Source: Thermoplasmata archaeon
GTDB lineage: Archaea; Thermoplasmatota; E2; UBA202; JdFR-43
Assembly: GCA_021162305.1 (NCBI GenBank)
Contig: JAGGYX010000137.1
Span: forward strand, 1-5,577
Length of the DNA: 5,577 nt
Direction of reading: 5' to 3'
Below the pieces are notes generated by a model that was given only the letters and a program-made list of their open reading frames with translations, ran no database searches and was not told where the DNA came from. Each line of letters opens with the position of its first letter. Within the stretch, counting starts at the first letter, position 1. The translations under genes were made by a program, and so were the position numbers. Positions 1-4,637 of the stretch are shown here, in pieces.

Positions 1-253
1 CTATTGCATGTTTCATTCCTTCCATGCTTATTATATATTCATTTGTTTCAATTCCTTCAAAATTTGCTTTATTCTTTACTCTCGCAAAAATCTTTTTCTT
101 TCCATTACGCAAATCTATTGCATCACTCCCTATCTTCGCTCCATTTTCAAAAACTGGAAGACATATGACTCCTGAGCATTGACAATTCTGACATAGCTCG
201 TATAAAAAAGTGCTTTTGCCGGTATTTTTTCCTCCCGTAATTATTACTTTCAT
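1..253 (-). CDS. P-loop NTPase, THEP1/NTPase_1-like (partial, N-terminal 84 residues)
   Basis: Reading leftward from an ATG at 253 gives 84 residues with no stop before the window edge, so only the N-terminus is present. A Walker A motif (GGKNTGKST, residues 7-15, Lys13 and Ser14) follows the first beta strand. The next stretch, VFENGAKIGSDAIDLRNGKK, matches the 'EVREGGKRxGFxIxDLxTG' pattern typical of the THEP1/NTPase_1 family of small nucleoside triphosphatases. NTP hydrolysis is therefore likely; the physiological substrate is unknown even for characterised family members. An unusual cysteine cluster (Cys21, 24, 26 and 31) lies between Walker A and this stretch. The ATG overlaps the TGA of the upstream membrane-protein gene as ATGA, and no good Shine-Dalgarno is seen, so translation is probably coupled. 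Its role is probably to power or regulate the neighbouring membrane proteins, which is inference from position. Other KAP/MobB-like P-loop families are possible alternatives. Confidence 0.75.
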   Translation of the reverse strand, partial: MKVIITGGKNTGKSTFLYELCQNCQCSGVICLPVFENGAKIGSDAIDLRNGKKKIFARVKNKANFEGIETNEYIISMEGMKHAI

Positions 254-858
254 ATGCCTGCAATCACAGCCATCCATGAAATGGCAACGAGAACAGCAGA
301 TGCAGCATAATATAAGCTATCTTTTATCCTCGTTTCCTTCGGAATAGCCATTATCAATGGAAATGCAGTTGCTCCAATGAGGAGAGCATATGTTCCATTT
401 GCAAGTATAATTGGTAAATTTGAAATCAAATCATGCAGATAAAATTTGGATACAATCATTGGAGTGATTATTTGCGTGGCAATAAAGCCCATGGAATATA
501 TCATATAACCAGAAATTGCCCCAATGCCAACCTTAACAATATTGCTTCTTTCATGATGCCATGGAATAATCCATATCGCTTCAAATATAAGCCCTTCTAT
601 AAATATGGAAATTGAAGCACACAGCAGGCAGCCGCCGACAGGATTAAAATACCTCATGATGGCTGCAATTGCTGCCATCCCTGCCTGCATCCCTCTTGCA
701 TTATAAAGGTAGCGGGTATATGCCATGAAAATGAATGCAATGCTTGCCATTACTATTCCAGCCCCCAGATGGCGAGAGTGCAAATAATCGCCGAGAGAGC
801 ATTCTAAAAGACCCCATATAGAACCAAACAATATCATAGCAACAATTCTTTTCCTCAT
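250..858 (-). CDS. six-helix integral membrane protein, possible ECF-type S component-like
   Basis: This encodes 202 very hydrophobic residues with about six predicted membrane segments (roughly 4-22, 31-50, 60-97 containing one or two passes, 108-133, 145-171 and 181-202) and no soluble domain. The first helix carries a W-x3-E pattern (Trp15, Glu19) followed by Gly and His (SLGDYLH), and Glu88 and Glu93 lie in another hydrophobic stretch. Buried acidic and His residues of this sort suggest ion or ligand handling. Size and topology resemble substrate-binding components of energy-coupling-factor transporters, but I do not recognise a named family, so this is only a resemblance. Start choice: an upstream in-frame GTG at 861 sits directly against the ribosome-binding site, whereas the ATG at 858 is spaced better and overlaps the preceding stop as TGATG. 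The stop overlaps the next gene as ATGA. The tight packing implies co-translation with the NTPase downstream and the SUOX-like protein upstream. Confidence 0.8.
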   Translation of the reverse strand: MRKRIVAMILFGSIWGLLECSLGDYLHSRHLGAGIVMASIAFIFMAYTRYLYNARGMQAGMAAIAAIMRYFNPVGGCLLCASISIFIEGLIFEAIWIIPWHHERSNIVKVGIGAISGYMIYSMGFIATQIITPMIVSKFYLHDLISNLPIILANGTYALLIGATAFPLIMAIPKETRIKDSLYYAASAVLVAISWMAVIAGI

Positions 859-1310
859 CACATCACCTCTATTTTTATAACATCTCTAATCCAAAATGCC
901 CTTGGCAGATTTGGAAAAATTGTTCTTTTCTCCTCTGTAATTATGCCATTCATCATATCCTTCCATTCTACTGTTTTTTGATATCCATCTGAAGCAATGA
1001 TGACGTATTTATGTTCCTGCGGATTTTCTATGTGACTCATATTTATAATATCTGAAAGCAATGCTCCTGTATAATTCTTCATAACTCCTTTCTCATTCAC
1101 TTCAAAGGTCATTATTCTGCATGTTTCAAAAATGTCATCGATGTAAACTTTTTCATTTCCTATACTTATGTAATCTCCCTTTTCTATATGGCGAAGGTGT
1201 AAATACGCATTTGATGTAATTCCAGTTGCAAGGAGGAAAAAAGCAACTGCACTTACAATTGCTTCCTTCTTATTCACATTTTGAGAATTGTGATTCCGAT
1301 ATTTAAGCAT
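858..1310 (-). CDS. membrane-anchored SUOX-like (molybdopterin-oxidoreductase fold) protein, apparently cofactor-less
   Basis: This 150-residue protein has a basic N-terminus (NKK at 13-15), one hydrophobic helix at about 16-33, and a soluble domain from about 47 to 149, so it is probably anchored with the domain outside the cytoplasm. The domain carries landmarks of the sulfite-oxidase/molybdopterin-binding oxidoreductase fold: NYTGALLSDIIN (79-90) matches the 'xGVPLxDLL' motif, YVIIASDGY (102-110) matches 'V.f.A.DGY', and LPRAFWIRDVIKIEV (135-149) matches the terminal 'lPg..w.k.v..iev'. True SUOX enzymes are much longer and have a Mo-ligand cysteine ahead of the first motif. Here the preceding segment is short, and the only Cys (Cys64) is not in a recognisable ligand context. 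I infer a binding or chaperone-like role rather than catalysis. It is the first gene of the cassette; its stop overlaps the start of the membrane protein. No clear ribosome-binding site is present before the ATG, which lies in a small inverted repeat. Confidence 0.72.
   Translation of the reverse strand: MLKYRNHNSQNVNKKEAIVSAVAFFLLATGITSNAYLHLRHIEKGDYISIGNEKVYIDDIFETCRIMTFEVNEKGVMKNYTGALLSDIINMSHIENPQEHKYVIIASDGYQKTVEWKDMMNGIITEEKRTIFPNLPRAFWIRDVIKIEVM
862..869 (-). promoter_or_regulatory. ribosome-binding site that decides the start of the six-helix membrane protein
   Basis: On the minus strand, GAGGTGAT matches the archaeal anti-Shine-Dalgarno very well. It abuts the GTG at 861 with no spacer but leaves about 3-4 bases before the ATG at 858, which favours the ATG. 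It is embedded in the last codons of the SUOX-like gene. Confidence 0.6.
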
Positions 1311-1324
1311 TGCGGGCGAATGCT
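1306..1324. repeat. 6-bp inverted repeat over the start codon of the SUOX-like gene
   Basis: The arms AGCATT (1306-1311) and AATGCT (1319-1324) are perfect inverted copies separated by the GC-rich heptamer GCGGGCG. Read on the minus strand, the second arm contains the ATG of the SUOX-like gene (1310-1308). The repeat could be a small operator or an RNA hairpin that masks the start. Six base pairs is short enough to be chance, so the function is uncertain. Confidence 0.3.
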
Positions 1325-1347
1325 ATCAATCTTTATCCCTGCATGAT

Positions 1348-1475
1348 TTATTCAAATTTATGCAAGATTTCCTCAATTTTTTGCCTTAAAGCATCAGTTC
1401 CACTTATTTTTATGTCTTTACATAATTCAACGTGTCCCTTTCAATTAATGCTCTCAGAAAAAGCAATAGAAAACT
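1348..1475 (-). pseudogene. possible short frameshifted coding remnant, unrecognised
   Basis: On the minus strand one frame ends with a protein-like run: 30 codons (1440-1351) between a TGA at 1443-1441 and the TAA at 1350-1348, containing HVELCKDIKISGTDALRQ and then a charged amphipathic tail (KIEEILHKFE). Immediately upstream, another frame reads LFLRALIER (about 1460-1437). Adding a single G to the run at 1436-1438 joins the two into one reading of about 40 residues (RALIER followed by GHVELCKD). I do not recognise the product, and no ATG start is visible; a TTG at 1466-1464 is the only candidate. It may be a decayed gene, the tail of a displaced gene, a sequencing indel, or chance. It would lie 37 bases ahead of the SUOX-like gene on the same strand. 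It overlaps, on the opposite strand, the promoter region of the UPF0058 gene. Confidence 0.3.
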
Positions 1476-1483
1476 TTAAAAAT
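1475..1483 (+). promoter_or_regulatory. TATA-box-like promoter element for the UPF0058 gene
   Basis: TTTAAAAAT lies about 35 bases before the ATG at 1514. With the usual archaeal spacing of about 25-27 bases from box centre to start of transcription, the transcript would begin near 1504-1506, leaving just enough leader for the purine-rich ribosome-binding site. The later AT-rich run at 1492-1499 is too close to the start codon to serve. Confidence 0.5.
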
Positions 1484-1502
1484 AGAATAGGAATATATAT
1501 CT

Positions 1503-1513
1503 GAGGGAGGGGG
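1503..1513 (+). promoter_or_regulatory. strong Shine-Dalgarno for the UPF0058 gene
   Basis: GAGGGAGGGGG directly precedes the ATG at 1514. GAGGG at 1503-1507 leaves a 6-base spacer, and GGAGG at 1506-1510 leaves 3. This fixes the start of the UPF0058 gene and shows that this organism uses leadered initiation for at least some genes. Confidence 0.75.
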
Positions 1514-1777
1514 ATGCAGAAAGAAGAATTAATCCAGCTGCACACTCTATTCGTGCAGATAAAGGAGGAAATCGAAAAGGAGATGGATGTAAACGGTGCA
1601 TTTAAAGAATATGAGGAACTTGGAGTGTATCCTCACCACATACATAAATCAAAGAATGCCCATAAAAAAGCAATATTTATACTTGGAAAGGAGATAGCAA
1701 AAATATTTTCCCACAACAAGCTATCTTCTCTGTCCATGGTAGCAAAACGCTTGGAAAGAATGGAAGCAAAGATTTAA
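1514..1777 (+). CDS. UPF0058 family small archaeal protein
   Basis: This encodes 87 residues, the usual size for UPF0058, a family found in archaea and often described as putative metal-binding, with no established function. The family pattern is clear: the N-terminal ELIQLHTLFVQIK (5-17), the central EYEELGVYPHHIHKSKNAH (32-50), then KKAIFILGKEIA (51-62). The conserved histidines His10, His41/42, His44 and His50 are plausible metal ligands. The protein is mostly helical and soluble, with no signal peptide. A strong ribosome-binding site supports the ATG. It is divergent from the left-hand cassette and 23 bases before the peptidase gene, which appears to have its own promoter, so the two need not be one operon. 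Confidence 0.92.
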   Translation: MQKEELIQLHTLFVQIKEEIEKEMDVNGAFKEYEELGVYPHHIHKSKNAHKKAIFILGKEIAKIFSHNKLSSLSMVAKRLERMEAKI

Positions 1778-1780
1778 ATA
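1773..1780 (+). promoter_or_regulatory. TATA-box-like promoter for a leaderless peptidase transcript
   Basis: TTTAAATA overlaps the stop codon of the UPF0058 gene, and its centre is about 24-25 bases before the ATG at 1801. That is the normal archaeal box-to-start distance, so transcription should begin at or within a base or two of the start codon. The 20 bases before the ATG contain no Shine-Dalgarno, which agrees with a leaderless mRNA. Confidence 0.55.
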
Positions 1781-1800
1781 ATAGCGTAATCATTAACCCT

Positions 1801-3795
1801 ATGAAAAAAGAAGTGGCCATCTTAGTTGTAACGCTATTACTTTTAAGTATGCTGAATATAGGTAAAGGCCTTGGAAATTCTGAAATAAAGTTTTTACACA
1901 GAAATGGATATTGTGTAATAGAAACTGATTTGCCAAATTTAATGAGTCCCGGAAAACCAATTCTTCCATATGAATTGAAAACATACATTTTTCCTGCTGG
2001 AACAAAAATAAACAGGGTGGAAGTAAAAATAGGAGAAATAAGAGATATAAAAATAAAGGAAAAAATAGAGCCTGCTTCATTTGCAACATCAAATGGAAAG
2101 GAAATTAAAATGGACGAGGACATATATCAAAAAAATGCGTTTTATCCAGAAAAATGGTATGAATACAGGACAGGAATGGGACTGAAAAATGGGAAGCGTG
2201 TTTTGTTTTTAAATGTTTATCTCTATAAATATCGTTACAATCCTGTAAAAAATGAGATAAAATATGCCAAAAATTTCGAAGTTAAAATTGATTATGAACT
2301 GCCAGAAAAATCTGAAAAATCCGGCAACTATGACCTGCTCATCATAGCTCCAGCAGAGTGGCTTCCTGATTTGCAATCCTTTGTCGAGCATAAAGAAGTG
2401 TATGGAATAAAAACAAAGCTTGTTTCAATAGCGCAGGCGGAGGCGATGCTTGGAAGCGATGATGCAGAAAGAATAAAAAGATTTATACAGTATGAGATTG
2501 AACAGGATGGAATAAAGTATGTTTTGCTTGTTGGCTCAGCTTCTATACTTCCAGTAAGATATAGCCATGCTTATGATGAAGAAGAAAGTCAATTTGTCAG
2601 CGATTTGTATTATGCAGATATATATAATGGAGATGGAAGCTTCTCTTCATGGGATACCAATGGAAATGGCATATATGGAGAATATGAATATCATGGAAAG
2701 ACTGATGATGTAGATTTATATCCAGATGTATATGTTGGTCGCTTAGCATGCAACAATAAAGATGAGCTTGATGTTGTTATAAATAAGATAATTGAGTATG
2801 AAAACAATGCGTATATGCAGGAGTGGACAGATAGAGCTGTGGTATGCGGTGGCGACAGCCATAATGATAACGAGGGAATATTTGAGGGGGAACAGATAAA
2901 AAATACTTCTTCATTCTATCTGAGAAAAAATTATTTTGACATAACACGCCTGTATATGTCATTGGATACACTTTCAAAGAATTCAATAATTGAAGAATTT
3001 AATAAAGGCGAGTTGCTATATAATTTTGCTGGACACGGGAATAGACTGAGCTGGGCAACTCATCCGCCAAAAGAATTCCATACATGGATTGGATTCAGCG
3101 TTGCCGACTTATATTCAATAAAAAATGGAGATAAACTGCCCATTGTAATTTTAAATGCATGCGAAACAGGGCAATTTGATAAGGGGACTACGCTTGCATG
3201 GAGTTTGGTTTCTGCTTCTTCAAAAGGCTCTGTTGCAACATTTGCTGCGACAGCATTATCATGGGAATATATTGGTTCGGATTGTGATAAAGGCTTATCT
3301 GGCTATATGGACGTGCTGTTCTGCAAGCATTTTAAGAAAGGAGCATTTCTTGGCGATACATTCTATTCTGCAAAAGAAGAATATATAAAGACGACGCCTC
3401 AAAAAGACGAACATGATTACAAGGTTATCGAGGAATGGGAACTTTTTGGAGATCCAACTCTGATAATAGGAGGATATGGAGGCGGTCAAAACAATCCAAC
3501 TGTTTCAATAAAATTCCCATATGAAGGCTATATATACATAGCTGGAAAAGCAATCATGCCAAGCAGACATGCAAGAACAATCGTTATAGGAAAAATCAAT
3601 GTGAATGTGAGTGCATACAATGTAAATAAAGTTGAATTTTATTTTGACAACGAGCTTAAATTTGTTGATGATGAGCCACCATATTCATGGACATGCGATG
3701 AAAAAGCCTTCTTTTCTCATCAAATAAAAGTAATTGGATATGGCAATGAAAGCTCAGCAGAAGACACTCTGAATCTATTAATTTTCAACATATGA
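1801..3795 (+). CDS. secreted C25 (gingipain-type) cysteine peptidase with C-terminal Ig-like domain
   Basis: This 664-residue protein is predicted to be exported and to hydrolyse peptide bonds outside the cell. Residues 1-25 form a Sec-type signal peptide (MKKE, then a Val/Leu-rich core). Residues about 27-170 resemble the C25 propeptide region, including KYRYNPVKNEIKYAKNFEVK. The catalytic domain spans about 175-556. Its probable dyad is His412 in NFAGHGN and Cys454 in LNACETG, as in gingipains. Other family landmarks are YVLLVGSASILPVRY (240-254), SDLYYADI (267-274), VDLYPDVYVGRLA (304-316) and ELFGDPTL (547-554). A loop at 285-294 (DTNGNGIYGE) looks like a calcium site. Residues about 565-664 resemble a bacterial Ig-like domain (VEFYFDNELK... 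PPYSW). No C-terminal membrane anchor is seen, so the product is probably released or held non-covalently. The arginine or lysine preference cannot be read from sequence. The start looks leaderless, and the stop overlaps the kinase start as ATGA. Confidence 0.93.
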   Translation: MKKEVAILVVTLLLLSMLNIGKGLGNSEIKFLHRNGYCVIETDLPNLMSPGKPILPYELKTYIFPAGTKINRVEVKIGEIRDIKIKEKIEPASFATSNGKEIKMDEDIYQKNAFYPEKWYEYRTGMGLKNGKRVLFLNVYLYKYRYNPVKNEIKYAKNFEVKIDYELPEKSEKSGNYDLLIIAPAEWLPDLQSFVEHKEVYGIKTKLVSIAQAEAMLGSDDAERIKRFIQYEIEQDGIKYVLLVGSASILPVRYSHAYDEEESQFVSDLYYADIYNGDGSFSSWDTNGNGIYGEYEYHGKTDDVDLYPDVYVGRLACNNKDELDVVINKIIEYENNAYMQEWTDRAVVCGGDSHNDNEGIFEGEQIKNTSSFYLRKNYFDITRLYMSLDTLSKNSIIEEFNKGELLYNFAGHGNRLSWATHPPKEFHTWIGFSVADLYSIKNGDKLPIVILNACETGQFDKGTTLAWSLVSASSKGSVATFAATALSWEYIGSDCDKGLSGYMDVLFCKHFKKGAFLGDTFYSAKEEYIKTTPQKDEHDYKVIEEWELFGDPTLIIGGYGGGQNNPTVSIKFPYEGYIYIAGKAIMPSRHARTIVIGKINVNVSAYNVNKVEFYFDNELKFVDDEPPYSWTCDEKAFFSHQIKVIGYGNESSAEDTLNLLIFNI

Positions 3796-4637
3796 AGCTA
3801 AGCGTTCTGGGACATACTGCCTATGATTACATATTCGATGTACCCTATCATCCCGAAAAAGGCTACTCAATCTACATAAAAAATTACACCCGCCACTATG
3901 GCGGAGGCGCCGCCAACATCTGTTATGGGGCAAAAAAACTTGGGATGAATTGCAGGCTCATTTCCTCTTTTGGGAGAGATTGCAAAAGATATGAAGAGCA
4001 TTTAAAAAAGCATGGCGTTGAGCTGCACATTTATAAAAGCAGGAAGAAGATGGCAAGAGCTTTTATTTTTAATGCTGATGAGCAGATTTCATACTTTTAC
4101 TGGGGTGCATCTGAAGACATGAATAGAATAAGCCCCCTAAAAAGCGATTATCTTCATATTGCTCCAAGCCATCCAGAGGCGGCGATAAAAATGGCTTCTC
4201 ATGCAAAATTTTTTTCTTTTGAGCCAGGACAGGATATTCCGAGATATGGAAAGGGGCAGTTGCAATATTTAATTGAGCATGCAGACATACTTTTCTGCAA
4301 CGAATTTGAAATAAAAAAGATTGAAAAGATTGCAAATCTTAAGGGGAAAGATGTTATAGTCACCCTCGGCAAAAAAGGATGCATGATTTATAAAAATGGA
4401 AAAATAATTCCTTCCATTCCTCGAAAAGCCATTGAACCAACGGGAGCTGGAGATGCATTTAAAGCAACTTTTTGGACATTGTTTTTAAAGGGCTATGACA
4501 TTGAGAAATGCTGCTATATAGCAAATATTGCATCAAGCTTTATTGTCCAGTATAGGGGGGCGCAGAATAACAGGGCATGGAATAAGATAGCGAGGGAGGT
4601 GAAAAATAATATAAAGGGGCGAGTATTCAGCAATTGA
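3792..4637 (+). CDS. PfkB/ribokinase-family carbohydrate or nucleoside kinase
   Basis: This 281-residue cytoplasmic kinase should transfer phosphate from a nucleotide to a hydroxyl of a sugar or nucleoside. The family's two signatures are present: the N-terminal YGGGAANICYGAKKLG (36-51), which contacts substrate, and EPTGAGDAF (215-223), with Asp221 as the expected catalytic base and GAG as the anion hole. An NxxE motif (Asn170-Glu173) and VTLGKKG (190-196) also fit. The segment DEQISYFYWGASEDM (96-110) and the N-terminal GHTAYDYIFDVP (7-18) recall archaeal nucleoside kinases, so a nucleoside is my first guess; substrate assignment is weak. The second signature departs from consensus: Glu215 for Asp, Thr226 for Gly/Ala and Trp228. 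At 281 residues the protein is slightly short. The ATG overlaps the peptidase stop (ATGA) and its own TGA overlaps the next start (TGATG). No ribosome-binding site is evident, so translation is probably coupled. Confidence 0.9.
   Translation: MKLSVLGHTAYDYIFDVPYHPEKGYSIYIKNYTRHYGGGAANICYGAKKLGMNCRLISSFGRDCKRYEEHLKKHGVELHIYKSRKKMARAFIFNADEQISYFYWGASEDMNRISPLKSDYLHIAPSHPEAAIKMASHAKFFSFEPGQDIPRYGKGQLQYLIEHADILFCNEFEIKKIEKIANLKGKDVIVTLGKKGCMIYKNGKIIPSIPRKAIEPTGAGDAFKATFWTLFLKGYDIEKCCYIANIASSFIVQYRGAQNNRAWNKIAREVKNNIKGRVFSN

Noticed and set aside
433..615. A plus-strand open frame of 60 codons inside the six-helix membrane protein gene
   Set aside because: It is antisense to a convincing membrane protein, with odd Asn/Tyr-rich composition and no supporting signal.
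859..861. GTG at 861 as the start of the six-helix membrane protein
   Set aside because: It directly abuts the GAGGTGAT ribosome-binding site without a spacer; the ATG three bases later is better placed. The difference is one residue.
1491..1500. AT-rich run before the UPF0058 gene as its TATA box
   Set aside because: Its centre is only about 18 bases from the ATG, so transcription would start inside the gene and lose the strong Shine-Dalgarno.
1310..1504. A plus-strand open frame of 64 codons in the divergent intergenic region
   Set aside because: It starts inside the SUOX-like start codon region, has no ribosome-binding site, runs through the UPF0058 promoter box and does not read like a protein. 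The opposite strand is more protein-like there.
1677..2123. A long minus-strand open frame (148 codons), and a second one at 1799-2092, opposite the start of the peptidase gene
   Set aside because: Both are antisense to the well-supported C25 and UPF0058 genes. Their Phe/Leu/Ser-rich content is what reverse-reading Lys/Glu-rich coding sequence gives, and they show no motif or ribosome-binding site.
4069..4384. Minus-strand open frames opposite the kinase gene
   Set aside because: They are shadows of the PfkB kinase, whose motifs are continuous on the plus strand.
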